From Lanius collurio (lineage: Eukaryota > Chordata > Aves > Passeriformes > Laniidae), in the NCBI GenBank assembly GCA_020086605.1, contig JACBWW010000020.1, positions 14,255,205-14,319,204 of the forward strand: a stretch of DNA of 64,000 bases, in the 5' to 3' direction. Positions 1 through 13,900 of this stretch are shown piece by piece; the first letter of the stretch is position 1; each line of letters opens with the position of its first letter. Below the pieces are notes generated by a model, which was not told the origin of the DNA, did no database searches, and worked only from the letters and a program-made list of their open reading frames with translations. A program made the position numbers and the translations under genes.

Positions 1-3000
1 GGAGTTAATGGGGCTCAAAGCCCCTGAAATGAGGTGGGAACCTCATTTGTGAGGAAAACGGAATATGCACTGAATTTCTTTCTGCTGAGATTTTGACAGT
101 GCCCATCACCACCAAAAGATCACTTCAGTTGTTTTTAGGAAAGATGGGCTTTTCCCCTACTTTGCTTTCAGTGATTCTTTGGGGTTTGTAGACCTAAAAA
201 ATGTGTTGATGTCTCCCCACCTTTCCTTTTATGATTTCCCCTGAGTTTCAGATGAGGGAGTCTGGTGTTTTGATCAAAAGATTGTGTTTTGTGCGTAATC
301 TGATGTGCTTCTGCAGGTCAGTCCTGTGATGTAAAAATGTTTAATCCTGATGGTCCCACCTTTTCCTTTGTGGAATGCCCTTTTTTAAGGAAATACCATT
401 TTGCTCCTGGGCTCTGTACAGGTATGCAGTCATTCTTGCAGGAGGACTACATGCCTTTGGAGTTGGGAGAGTGACTCTAGACTGGCAAATGGTCTCAAAG
501 TACTGGGAGATGTTGATGTGAGCAGTTTTTGGCTGCCCTTTCCCACAGCTGCTCCGTGCGGCACAGCCTACAGCTCCCCTGTGGTCTCAGCACGCAGTAA
601 TGAAATTATTATTAACCAAACATTTAACTCTGAATTACAGCTCCAGTTTGGTTACACACTGGATGAAAACAGTTAACACATAGCCTCTACCTTGAGCAAC
701 CAAAAAAACCCCAAAAGCCTTAGCTGTTACCAGCAGCTCATCTTCAGAAAGCCAAACATCTTCATTTTCCTTAGACTGTGCCATGACTTGAGATTTGACC
801 CTGAAGAGAAGGTTGTGTCTTTTCCTACCTGTTTACTAATGCAAGTTTTCACTGTTTCACTGACACTAAGGGTTGGAGATCTGTAACAGGATTATTGCAG
901 AGCACTCTAAGCGGAAAAAAAATGATGGGAAGTAACTGACCCTCGGAAAAAAACCTAATCAAAACAAAGACAACAGGCACAATGAAAAATAAGAAACCCA
1001 ACATTGCTGCAGTATATACTCCTCTGCTCCTAGAAATCATTGCAAAGAGAATATTTGTCAGTATATAGAAAAATACCCAATCTAGACACAGGCTATCAAT
1101 CACTGAACATGCCTGTGTTGAAGGTACTGTGAGGTACTCAAAGAATAAAAGTGTGATTCATCTCTATCTTCCAAGCAGGGACTAAATCTTGCTCCACTTA
1201 TTCATGGGAGCAGTGCTCCTGTGATAACTAAAGCATGGAGGATTTGGCCATGAACTGCCAATATTGCTCTGCACATTTGGAGTGCATGATGAGAGCTGAG
1301 ATTGGCAACTATCCTCTGTAATCTAAACCACTCTGCAAGCAGGCTAGCCATAATTTGCTGCCCTAAACATTTAACCCCAGCTAGTTAATTTAAGCTTAGC
1401 TCAGTTGCTCATGTTTATGGATAAAGAAACAAAAGGGGAAGTATCAAAAGGAAAAGATGACTGTGGAATTCAATATTTCAGCAGCTGTTGATAGGTAAAT
1501 GTTATTGAAGTGTGGCATTCAAAACCAAAGGCCTGCATTTATGATAATGAGCCTAACAAGGAAATGAGATTGACACAGCAATTCTCTGTTTTTGTTGTCC
1601 CCTGAGGTTAGAGATTATGCAGTGCACGGTGCTGTTTTTAGCCTCTTTGGTGATTCCAACTGTGAGAGACAACGCTGTGCATATTTGTCAAGGTTGCACT
1701 TTAATCAGGTGACTCAGGAGCTTTTTGAGGGAGAATGTGAACTGCTGGTCTCACTTAAAGCTTAATCCACATCCTGTGTCAGAGATTCATCAGCCAAGCA
1801 GTGAATCTTTTAGCCCCTTCTTTTCCTTTATGCTTACTCAGTGCTCTGCAAAAACACTTTGAAATAATTGAAATGTATCTATCATGGTTACATTGTATTT
1901 TGAGAATTACTGGAATGTTTCTCAGTGACATTAATTGGTTTTAAAATATTTTTGTCTTTCTAATTAGTGCAAGATTGATGAGCAGTGGAAAGGGCATGTA
2001 TACACAGGCAGACACATATTTCCATGCTACATTTATGTCTTAATAAAGTGATTGCTAACTGGTTTGTTATGCTGAGTAAACACTGGAAAGAAAGAAAAAA
2101 TCCTATAACTTTAGGAGGAGAAAATATCCTCTGTTTTAAATTAGATCACATGCTGTAAAAGAAACCCCAAGTCTCCCCGAGGGCTGGAAAATGGATAAAT
2201 GAATTATTTAAATATAGTTAAAGGATACACAGGAAAAGGTAATGGCTGTGATACCCAATGTAGGGAAAATTATTAATATTTTAAGGAATCTATTGTGGAC
2301 ACATGGAAAAGATTGTTTTAATTAAAGATAGCTTACATGAAGCAGTTTCAAGCAGGGAGAAACAGTATAGGATACTTGTTGCTGTGAATTTTTTAAAAAT
2401 ACATCACAGATAAAACAAATGACATGACATAGTCCAAACTCCCACCTGCCCTAAAACATCTTCACTATCTGTGTTGGAGTGTTTTAGAATAGCTTCACCT
2501 CTCTGGAGCATTAGCTCTTGCCCTAGCCCTTGCCTAAATGTGGTGCTCTCTCCTGGTCTTGGCCATCGCCATATAATGTAGAGTTGCTCTATAATCCACA
2601 GCTGCTCTTTGCAACGCTTAGTCCTCATTTTGCAGCAGTTGGCATTTTGAGACCAGCATCTTGAGAGGTCTGCTGGCTGTGCCCCTAGAGGCAGAGCTGG
2701 TGTTCCACAGGCTGGGACCCAGCTTCTTGACTAAACCTGAGTGAATCTCACTGGTCCTTCTGGTTCTTACCCTTCATGTCCTTTCCAGTCTCTGTTGCCC
2801 AGGTTTGCAAAAAGGTGGTCCTTGCAGGTCAGAAGTCACACTGAGCTAGAACTCAAGTGCAGTAGAAAACACTGATTTCCCCAAGTAGAGACTTCACTGA
2901 TATTTTGCGCTGAAGTGTTACACTTGGGCCCAGCGCTCACACAGCTCGGCGGCTGTTCAAAAATATGGTCAAATTTTGTCAAGCAAGCTGTGCACATCAG

Positions 3001-6000
3001 TTACAATGAAAACACAGATGGGATGGACAGAGGAAAACAGCTGGATGCAGAATCTTCCTTAAACTCATCTAGATGGAGAACCTGACTGTGGTTTAAGCAC
3101 AACAGGATACACACAATCAGCCTTGTGGTGTCTACTGAGCAGAGAGTCAACTCAGCTTACTCTGATGAAAAACACAGGCCTGAAAGATGCCTGAAGATGC
3201 CAGCAGTGATGGAGGCATGGGAATGACACATGATTCTTTGCTGAAGCAAAGCTTCAGCTCATATTAGATGTCTTTCTCAGCTTTAAAGAGAGCCTAGGAA
3301 CCAAAAAGTGCAAATTCTTCCCTGCACTTCCCTTTATCACTATCCCAATCTCAGGCAGCCCCTAAGACTTACATGAAATAATGTCAACAGTTTCTCTGCA
3401 TTCTTAAATGCAGAGTACAACCACGTCATGGAACTGAAACGAAGGGCTTCCTCTGCATTAGTAATCATTAGAAGTAGCACGAGTAATTCTGTGGGAAATC
3501 CTAAAAAGCCAGGGGCAAAATAATTTCTTGCAGTTCAGAAAAGAGGAAAGTGATGCGCAAAACCTGGATTTTCCAGAGGTCTCAGTTGCACACTGACTGG
3601 TGCCCTGCAAACTGGCTCAGTTGTGAGTGGTTCCAAAATCTTTTAAACATAAACTGAATTGAATTCCGCATTAATAGAAATGGGGACGGGGGGAAAGGCA
3701 ACAGCACATAAAGGCAAAATTTTGCGGAAATAGGGCCAGGAGACTAGTACAGTTTCAAGTGAGAGGGAATTCCACCACCCTGCAAGTCTTTGTGCCTGGT
3801 AATGTGTCCACCACAAGCTACATTTGCTTAGGGAAAAAAAAAAACCAGGTGAAACCAGGTTTTCTCAATGGTAAATGCACAGATGCTGTATTTGCAGAGG
3901 CTGGAATTCACTTGATGCATCACCCACCTCTGTCTCTCCACACACAGATGAGTTGCTACCAAAAGACATCCAGAGGTGATCTCAGAACAGTACTTCAAAT
4001 AAGTAACCTTCTATAAAAATGTATGCTTTTATATGTTTAAATGCAAAGGATCTGGGAAAGAAACTGATGAGATGCCTGTGGTTGTCTCAGGTAATAATAT
4101 GAGAATACCCTGAGCATCCATCAGCTTTACTTTTGTGATTATCCTGTCACGAGAATCTCCTTATATCTTGAGCATCCTCATTATTATATTCCTGTTTCTT
4201 TGCTATGTGACAATGAGTTTGTGACCCACAGCAGAAGAACTTTCCCATTGATATCAACAGAGAGGTGAGAGTTAACTTTAGCTAATGCTCTATCTCTGAA
4301 TCCTGATTTAAAATTGAGGAAGTCTTATATTAGCCACTCTCCTTGGAAGGATCTACTGGGTTTGATGTTGGTTCTTCCACCCTTACATAGAGTAAATAAG
4401 ATCAGCATTTTGATAACTTACATTATTTTAATCTGGACTAGCATTTAAAATTTATGATAATCTTCCCAGCTGTTAGAAGAGTGCCTCTTCAAGGAAGCAA
4501 GGAAGACTGCGTTTCTTGCTGTCCCTCCACAAACAACCATTTCACTTTTATGGAATTTAGCTTGTTAAGAAAAATGTCTTCTGGGTTTTTGTTTCTTTTT
4601 TTTTGTCTCTGTACCTCTTCAACCACTTTTATTTTTTAATACTATGGTTGCTGTAATTTTCTTTTGCTGGGAAAAATATCCTCTCTGCTCAGCTCTATTG
4701 ATGATGGAGTAGACCATGATTTCCGAAGAAATTGTTGTTTTCTAACTATATATATGTATGAAAGCAAGATACTGTGGCTCCTGGAAAACCCAGGTATCAA
4801 AAAAGACAGCTGTCCAGGTTTGAAAGAGAATCCATTGCCCCAGTAAATCTAACCAAAGCATAGCACGGACATAGCCTCTCTTTCTTTATAATTGCAGACT
4901 TGCAGACAGACACACATTCATCCAGAAAACTGGAAATCTAAATGTTAAAACTTGGCACACATTTACGATGTCACATGTTCACTTACATAGATTAAAAATG
5001 CAAATGAAGCTGGCTTCAATTATATGCTGACCTGAGATCAAGCTTTCTGAAGACAGGCTCTTTCCATTTCCCTCAGAAGAAAGAGACAAGAGTTGAGAGT
5101 TTTTATTCACCTGGATGAAACAAACAAAAAAAAAAAAGTAAGAACTATTTATAAATATGTATGAATAAATATTTAATTATATATATGCTGAATGGTTTAG
5201 CTGTTGTTCAGCAAATACATAATTTGTTAATTTTGCCTGCTTCCGCTGAATAATTTATTCATCAGATCAGCTTTTTTAATATTCACTAGATGATCGGCTG
5301 ATCAAATCCTGTTAGCTGAATATGTTATTTGATTTTTTTTGCCCTTTTCAAAAATCACTTAGTCTATTGGAAGAACATTGCTGTGATTTATTAGTGGTAC
5401 ATTCCATCCAGTCCATGGTGACATTCTTCAATAGTAACCTCCGAAGACAGTAGATATCTTGCTCTTGTCATATGATATTAAACTTTTGTAATCCTGACAC
5501 ATATTAGGTGTCTTTGACCAGGGAAATAAACCTCTATGTCCAATGGTACACTTGTGTCACAAATTCATGACAATACAGGTATGGTGTATTTTATTTTTCA
5601 TTTGATGACTGAATCTCGAATTACTTAGATGAGCTACATCAATCATTCCTATATTCTAGTTTATCCAAGTGTCTACCCTGCAGTTTTTTTAGTACTCTGT
5701 CTTTGCAAAGGATTTCTTCTAACCTCTAAAATTGCCATAAAGCTTCAGAGATACCCTGACATTACAGTGTGGAACAAGATGGAGGAAGGACAGTGTCTAA
5801 TCCTTTACAAGTCAGCCTTGAAGTCAGTCATCTTATAGCCCTTTGTAGCTAGAAAAGGACTTCTTACACTTACCACTTGAAAGGGGAAATTCTTAGCTTT
5901 CGATTGTACTGTCTTCATACCCAGGGAGGTCTGCAAAGATCAGGAAGTAAAGCCATGGTGTCATTATGTTTGGAAAATTGTTTTATGTTTTTATAGTATT

Positions 6001-8141
6001 CTTTTACATTTTCATAATTTTTTAAGCTTTTGAGGACATACTTTTTCTCTTAAGTTGTTGAAGCCTAAATATTCAAATAAGGCTAGCTTTGTAAAAAGAA
6101 GGTTGTTAAAAGTATCATCAATCCATTTTAGAAAAAGACTTTTCAAGCTAATTCCCTGTAACACTCCTGTGTAAGATGTACAGAAAATACCAAATAAACA
6201 AGAGGACAGTGACATTCAAAAACATTGAGATCACCACTCTGAAATGACCTATGTAACTTTGAGCTGGTGCCAGTCAAGACTGGTGCCAACATCCAGTAGT
6301 CAGATGTGTGTGCCACAATCTGTGTGCCACAGCCTAATGTATTCCATATTTCAAGTTGCATGCATATGCAATAGCCTATATAATATTCCATACAAAAATT
6401 GCATTAAGAAAATGTTAAAGTTGCCTAGTTCGGCATTTAAAAGTCAGGAAATAAAATTAAGGTTGTACATGCAACATTAACTCTGTTCCCTAGTGCATTT
6501 GCTTATGATACAGTCTAATTACATGATCAAATATTATTTCTCAGATTATACAGTATAATATCTGCATTTTTTTTCATTTTGCAAAGTGTGAGGTGCATTA
6601 GGGAGGCTTCAGCTTTATCTTCANTTTCTTATTGAAGTGCCAGGGTTTTTTTGGATGGTAAATCCACTTTTAGGTCAGCAAGCTGGCAAGTTAGTCTGTC
6701 CACAAAACCCTTGAAAAGAAGCCATGTTCAAATGCCTGAGACCTCACAGTCTCCCACCTGCAGGAGAAAACAACCACAGACTGCTTCTTTTGAATATCAG
6801 TGGGGGGGAAAAAAAAGATATTTAAATAAGAAGGAACTTATGGATTTATTTTTTCAGACTGATAGAAGCCATTAAATGTTTGCAAAGCAGTTCTTCACTG
6901 TAACATTAGACTTAATGGGGATAAATTAGTTGAAAGATATGATTACAAGAATGGTAACAGCAGGATTCTGTATGAACTTTGAGTTTAGAGAGTGTTTTTT
7001 CTACTCTTCCACAAAGCAAAATGCTCTTAATATGTAATTTCTGAGGCATTGTAAGCAAATAAAAAATGGCATAATTTTCTGCCCTTAAAACTGACTTACG
7101 TTAGATGATGCACAGACACAGATGAGATAATTCTGAACTACAGCATTCTTGAGGGCTGGCAAAGCTCTTGTAAACTAAGACTTTTTTAATCAACAGAATG
7201 AACCCAGTTATCACAAGTTAGCAGAGGTTACATGACCTAAATTATGTTTTAAATTGGTCAAATATTGGTACTGGGTGAGAGAATATACAAATATGCTATG
7301 GAGAGACCATTAATCAGACATTCACAGGAAGAACAAGGTGAAACTGTATCCAGACTTTAAAGGGAACATTAGAGCTGTGGGATAGTTGTCAAAACTGATA
7401 CTCAGTAAAGCATTGTGACTTCCTGTGAGAGGACAAACGTCTCAGACACTAAGTGCTAAAGCTATCACCATCAGAACATGCACTGACATCCAGCTCCATG
7501 CTGCAATGCAAATGGAATAGCTCTGATGCTTAGGCCTTCAATGTTGCATTTCTAAATTTGCTGTATTAAATAGACTCCTGTTATTCCTAACAACAGACCT
7601 CAACCCTATTACAGCAAAGAAACAGCAGAGGATATATGATTTCAAAACCACTATCTGATCTTCTGTAGTCAATATATGGTGTGGGCTTACATAGAGCTCA
7701 ATTCTCCCAAAGAGTAAGGTTTAGAGGTTTGCCTCAGACCACATAACAAAGCTGGCAGAGCAGAATATAATTTAGGATCAACCACCTACCATATGGCACT
7801 TACTTCTCCATCCTATGCTGCTTCTTGATCATGCTAAGTTAGTCACAGCTCCGGCAGCAGAAATAGGAGGAGTTGTTTATTATCCTCAGCACAGTAATGA
7901 TACCTCGGGCCACAGTGATAAGTAATTGAAACAACAGGGGTCTTAGAGAGACTTAAAAACACAGATCTTAAAATACACAGAAACTGGTGTTGTTAAATGG
8001 AATGTGTAACTAATAAATTGCCAGCTCTTTGCAGTATAATACAACACCCCAAATTCAGTCATTCTAGAGACTTACAGACTTCCACAATTCCACTTGATAC
8101 TCTTCAGAGTGTAAAACCCCATCAAGATGAGGCTAAAATAA
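1..8141. other. Intergenic DNA, no supported gene
   Basis: AT-rich sequence with only short open frames (under about 95 codons), none with a recognisable domain or splice context. No clear transposon remnant was recognised. Short poly(A/T) runs occur. The AT-rich part at 5160-5340 looks unique, but conservation cannot be judged from one sequence. Confidence 0.7.
6624..6624. other. Single ambiguous base (N)
   Basis: One N within otherwise normal intergenic sequence; consistent with an unresolved assembly or polishing position. Confidence 0.98.
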
Positions 8142-8154
8142 CAGCAACAACAAC

Positions 8155-8200
<46 letters not shown>

Positions 8201-8221
8201 GTAACAACAACAACAACAACA
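8142..8221. repeat. Compound microsatellite (CAA)n-(AAT)n-(CAA)n
   Basis: An imperfect CAA run (8142-8154) leads into about 15 units of AAT (8155-8201), then GT and five further CAA units (8203-8221). Probably length-polymorphic. Open frames across it encode only poly-Ile and are not genes. Confidence 0.95.
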
Positions 8222-9292
8222 TTATTCACACTTACTTTTCTCTAAAGGGATTTCCACTTTTAAGTGCAGGCAGATAACGAGTAATTTTAACACCAAGGTG
8301 TGACAACAATCACGTGCAATTAAGAACCCAGTGCTATGCGGTGCTGAATATCTGTGATCTACACCTGATAAGGATTTAATTGAGCATATAACAATCTCTA
8401 TAAACATTGTTGACTTATTGTATTATGTTCTTCTGGCCTGAAAATATGTTATGTCATACTGACTACAGATTTAGATATTAAAAGCAAAACAAAGTGATTT
8501 CTCTTCAATTGTACTTGCCCAAAACAGATACGGAGCCTTCCTTTGAGAATGGAAGGATGCAACCTTCAAAACAAGTCTTATGCCATCAGACCCACTGATA
8601 CGTATTTTTCTGTGTTCTTTATTAAATGAAATTGCATTTTATATTTTTCATTTGTCTTTATGATCTATTAATAACCCACCCATGGCTCTGTATTTTCTGC
8701 ATCATTTTATCCAGTTCTTCTGTTTTTAATATGGTCCTAGAATTTTTTAGTGCTATTCCATGTACTGCATGAATTTTGAGCATATACTTTGTGCAGATGA
8801 GATATATCATACTTAACAGAAAGTTTTGCAAAACCATAGTCTCACATTCTAATGAGATGCAGAGAGATTAAGGATATTTTAGTACTTCGGCTACTGGATG
8901 GCACATGAAGGGCAATATGATTAAATGCAAGATAAAACTGTGAGCTGAGTGATAAAACCAGACAAGTACATGAAAGATTCTTCTGTCAGAGGTTTTTCTT
9001 ATTTGTCATGTAAATATTGCCTGAATGTACTATTACTGAATCTAAAGTTTGTAATTTTGCAGCTAGTAATTCTCCATTAGGGACACTGTTTCATTTATCA
9101 CTGCTGGGCTGTCTTTGGAAGCCTAGGAAATAAGACAGAGTCAGATAACAGTAATCTCCTTTAACCCATGGTCACCTGGCTGCACTGTTTATTTCTAGTA
9201 GAGTGCACCATTTGCCAGGAGTGGCATCTACCATCGTGCCACAAGTGCTGCCAGTGTGGCTCTGCAATATATCAAAGCAGTAGCTGGCTCCA
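8222..9292. other. Intergenic DNA, nothing recognised
   Basis: AT-rich sequence between the microsatellite and the A/C tract; no coding, RNA or transposon signature seen. Confidence 0.7.
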
Positions 9293-9425
9293 ACAAAACG
9301 CTCCAAAAACCAAACAAAACAGCAACAACAACAACAGTAACAAAAACAAAACAGAACAAAAAACCCCCACCAAACCAAAAAACCCCAAAAACCCCAAAAA
9401 AAAAAAACCAAAAGAAGAAAGAAAA
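9293..9425. repeat. A/C-rich low-complexity tract
   Basis: About 130 bp nearly free of T on the plus strand, built from AACAAAAC, CAACAACAA and two CCCCAAAAA units, ending in a long A run. Open frames of up to about 180 codons crossing it are composition artefacts. Confidence 0.9.
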
Positions 9426-10868
9426 TCTTATTGCCAGGCTCTCTAGATCTTTAGGGCAGAGGTCTATGTACATCTGCTGCTGTGTGGTTAACATGCAGAG
9501 TGGGGAAGCACCAAGACTTAGGACATGCTGGGCAGCAGGAGCTACTCAGACATCATTGTGGGTCTTTTCTGCCTTTAAAGTACAGAAAAGTGTAGGAGAA
9601 ATGAGTGTGACACTCCAGCAATCTCAAGCTACCCCTTTCAGGACCCAAGGGGGTATCTGCTTTGGAAGGGTGCCAGCTGGCTCAGCCCAGGTTTGCGGAT
9701 CCTGGCGCTGCATCAGGGAATGCAGTTGTTTAGGTTCCCCCAGCTTCAGCCCACTGCCCCAGAGCTGTTGGGGAAATTACCCTGATTTTGGGGGTGTCAG
9801 TGTGTAAAGAACGGGGAAGTTAAGAGTTGGAGTTGTCTCTCGGTAACAGCTTTTGCACCAGGAAAAATAGAACACTTGCCCAGCAATATTCCAGTTCCCT
9901 TTTTATATCATGCTGCAGAAGTTCAGCCTGATCCAGGCTTTTGGGATGTGACTGGAGCACCTAAGCATCATACCACCAGTGCACACTCGTTCTAGCAAGG
10001 ACTGAGGTGTGCAGAGGTTTGGAGAGGTGGTTGGTGCCTGTCACTGAAAGGCTGTGGAGGCTGCCTGCCTGCTGATACAGCTTTGAAGGAAGGCAGCGCT
10101 CATCATAAGCTACTTGAGAAAATAGTAGGCTCTGTGTAAGTTGCACGAATTACTGGCCAAAGATTTCAAACAATGAATACATTTATTCTCAAACTATTTA
10201 TGAACAGGAAAAAAATAAACCTCACAATAAGGCAGTGATGTGTCGAATACACTTTGTTTGCCTGGCATTAATGGTATCTGAAGGAGCTGGGTTGCATGAC
10301 TCATCCAGTCAAGCTGTAGAGATAATCAAAGGGAGTGAGAAATGCTTCCAAAGGATCCCCTTTTGCATTCTTCAAACATCTCAAACTCCCGAAGAATTCA
10401 GTACAGAAAAATTAAGATGAGGCTTACATCCTTGCAAGTCTCCTGTCACCCTGTACAGCTGAACTGAGACCAGACAATCTCCCAGAGCTCATATGGGAGC
10501 AGCACAATTGCCCCTTTCTGTAGCCATTTGTCACATGTATTTTCAGTCCCTGGGCTAGATCTATGCAGACTGCATGTGACCTGCTGCCTGTCCCCTGCCA
10601 CACTCTTTCCACAAGGCTCTCCCTGTCACCTGGGGATGGAGATGTGCTGTGCAGTCCCAAGTGTCCTGGTACCAAGCTTTCTGGCCACTCTTGGTGAAGT
10701 TCTGGGGTCCCTCATGGATATGTGACACCCAGGAGTAAAAGAGAATTATCACTATAAAAAATCAGATCTTTTCATGTCTATAATTCTTTTCTGTGTTTGT
10801 GTGTTACTGCATTGCATTAAGCTCTCTCTCAAAACAAAAAGCTGCAATTCATAATCAGAGAGGGGGCA
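9426..10868. other. Intergenic DNA, nothing recognised
   Basis: Moderate GC near 9600-9780 and 10560-10720. Overlapping open frames on both strands lack domain signals. No transposon hallmark was found. Confidence 0.65.
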
Positions 10869-10934
10869 GAGACACAGAGAGAGGGAGAGAGAGAGGGAGA
10901 GAGGGAGAGAGGGAGAGAGGGAGAGAGAGAGAGT
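10869..10934. repeat. Purine tract (GA/GGGAGA)n
   Basis: About 65 bp of almost pure G/A on the plus strand, made of GAGA and GGGAGA units. Homopurine-homopyrimidine mirror-like tracts of this kind can adopt triplex structures. Confidence 0.93.
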
Positions 10935-13900
10935 AATGCTGGGAATCCCATATTGCTGAAGAGGAGGGGGAAAAAACCAACACAAAATTGCTGCCTGAGA
11001 TGATTAAAGACACTTCAGCATTTTACAGGGAACAGCCTGAAAAACTGCAACAGAAAATGGGGGAAGATAAGGCAGCAAAGGAGATGGTTATCAGAGCAAG
11101 AAGTTGGTGATCTTTTTTGAAAAATAGTCACTACATGAAAAAATCCTCTCTTGTCTCAAAAAAAAAAAAGGTGCCAAGAGCAGATATAACCAAGGAACAT
11201 ATAGATGATCAGTGTCCCATGCTTCATTCAATCAGGCAATCAAGATAATTAGAAAGTATGGGGAAGATTGATTAATGGCCAAGACAGACATTGAGTTGAC
11301 CTTTTCTTTATTACTACAGCAGTACATTTAAATAGTCTCCACTTAGTAGGGTTTAAAATAGAAAAGTGAGCTGTTATAGATATAGTAAATGTGTAACTAA
11401 GAATGCATGATCTAATACCTCTATTCTGTAGCTTGCTTTCCACCTTTAGTCTCCACCCCATCGCATCTGAATATGAATTAGTTTAATTTCTTGAATCCAT
11501 GCTCTAGCAGTCGCACTAGTTACTATTTCAAGAGAAACAAATGTATTTAAGATAGTAAAATAGATACAATTTAAAATATTTTAAAATTGAAAATATGAAA
11601 ACATAGGGGTCAGTGTTACTTTATGAATTAGCATCAGTTTTGTTATGCACAGGAGCAGGACAAGGGAAGCCAAACCAAGCTCCTCATGCTGGGAGCCCAA
11701 GATTCAGTGATAAGTGAGGAAATTTATCTAGGACTTCTTTGTGGTACCTTCTGCTTAGGAGAGCCTGGCATGTCTGCAGTAGGATAACCTGGGCCTCTCC
11801 ATGTTGGAGATTTTGGCTCAGTGACCCACAACTGGGGCTGAGGAAGTAGCCACAGTACCCGTGCCAGTAGTGAGTGTCCGAGCACAGAGAACAGACAGGA
11901 ATCTCATAGAGAAAAAAGCTTTGCTAAGGTGTCTTTGCAGCTATTAGCCAGTCTCCTTGGTATGTGGAGAAGGCTACCAAACAAGCTACAAGACAGTCAC
12001 AGCATAAAGAGGGCATCACGCAGGAGAGGCTTGAAAGGATTTGTGGTGCCCATAAAAAGGGATCATGAGCCAAAATGTGTAGCTTGCAATGCTCACCTGA
12101 GAGGGGCTGAAAACATAACACAGGTCACAAGTAGCAGGAGCTGGCTGACCTGTGCTTCTGGGCCAATGGCGTGGAGCTGGACATCTAAGCAGCAGACTTC
12201 AGGGCACAGGAGTGCTGCCTGAGTCATGTAGGAAATCAGGGTGTGTTCAGGGAATAACCCTCTTAGGAAAAGGGTTTAATTTAGCTTTTTATACAAAGCA
12301 TCCTTCTCTCTGGTGAGAAATAAGGTGAGCTGGGCTCTATAAGGTGACCCTAATAGCAAACGTAAATGAGAAGCAGAGGTAGGTACAGACACTTCTCAGC
12401 AGCAGGGTGTGGGAACGAATGATGCAGGATTTTGCCTGGAGGCAACTCAGGGCAGAAGCATTGTCAGATCTTGCACAAAGGCAGTGCATTCTGTATCCTG
12501 CCATCAACAAGGGCTGGACCACAAGCAGTGTGGGCCTGAGCTCTGCTGAGCCTGCTGTGGAGGGCCCAGTTTCCCACTGAGGTTCAGTGACAGAGTCAGT
12601 GAGAGAGCTGAAGAGTCACAGCATTTTCTCAGCTGCTGAACTGAAGAATGGCATGTAGTGCACAAGGCTGTTTCCTGAACAGTGCTTTTCCTCACAGGCA
12701 AATCTGCAGGGGAAATGGAGAGAAGTTAATTAGTAAAACTAGAAGGCATTTAGAAAAATAAGTATGTATTTGGAAGAAAATTCACACCAACCTATTTGGT
12801 ATAGTGCAGGTGAAATCAATGGATTTATACAAAGAGTGGTTTTGGAGAAGTTTACAAAATCTACAGGGAAATTATGACATTAAACAATGTTTACAACTAC
12901 AGAGTGGTGTTTCAGGCAAAAAATGTTATATGTTCTTCATTTGCAGTAGTCAATTCCCCTCCAACTAGAGCGTTAACCTTTTAATTTTGTAGGGTTGAAA
13001 ACAATTGACATATTGTATGAAAAGTTTTCTTCTGTGAGTTATCTATTAAGCAGAAATAATCTTGATCACCAGCATTGGATCAGGCATTCAGCTAATGTAA
13101 CCCAGCAGAACTCCTCTGGTGTCAATAAAACCACCTTGATTTACAGTAGCAGGAGATCTGAGCAGTGTATTGCTTTGAAAAATTGAGGTGTACATTTATT
13201 CATTATTTCAAAGGTACAGGCTTGATCTGCTCTGCTAGGACATAGCCCTGCTGTGCCAGACAGCTCTGCTGAGGTCTCCACAGGCTCAGGAGGACCAGGG
13301 TTTGCCCATAGACTGTACTTTGCAGGAATAGCTTCTCACTGAGTATGAGCAAGTCCAGCACTTCCCGAGGAATGCCTCTTTACCCTACCCCATCAAAAAC
13401 GCACTTGCAATGGTTATTAATTGGTTCTGGGATATCCTCCAATGCAAATGGCCACATCCAAAGCCCTCTATTTTTCTGCTTTCAAAGGGCACCAGCTTAG
13501 TCTCAAGGGTGTCAGTTTTGAGACTGGTGCTTTATATGCATCTAGGTCAGATTTCATCTGTGACCAAACACGTGAGCAGTGATCCTGTGCTGATCTCAAA
13601 ATGGGTGTAGAGCCACGTGGAGGCTTTTTCAATGCCACTGCTCCACTTGCTGCAGTGTGGGTATGAGAGTGGTGAGGGTCTACTCAGGCACATGGAGGTG
13701 CTGGTCTGCTTTTGCTGGGCTGGACCAAGGTTTCATAGTCCAGTTCCTGGAGCACCGGCAGAGAGGTGAGGCTCCAGAGTTGGTCTTACTGGCAGTGCTG
13801 CTCTAATTTAAATAAAAATGTTAAATAAAAGACTAATAAGGAAATCTCAAAATGTTAAAAGGTAGCTGCCTTTGAAACAAGAGGGCAGCAAACAGCTGTT

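Noticed and set aside
8155..8201. Poly-isoleucine open frame
   Set aside because: Direct product of the AAT microsatellite.
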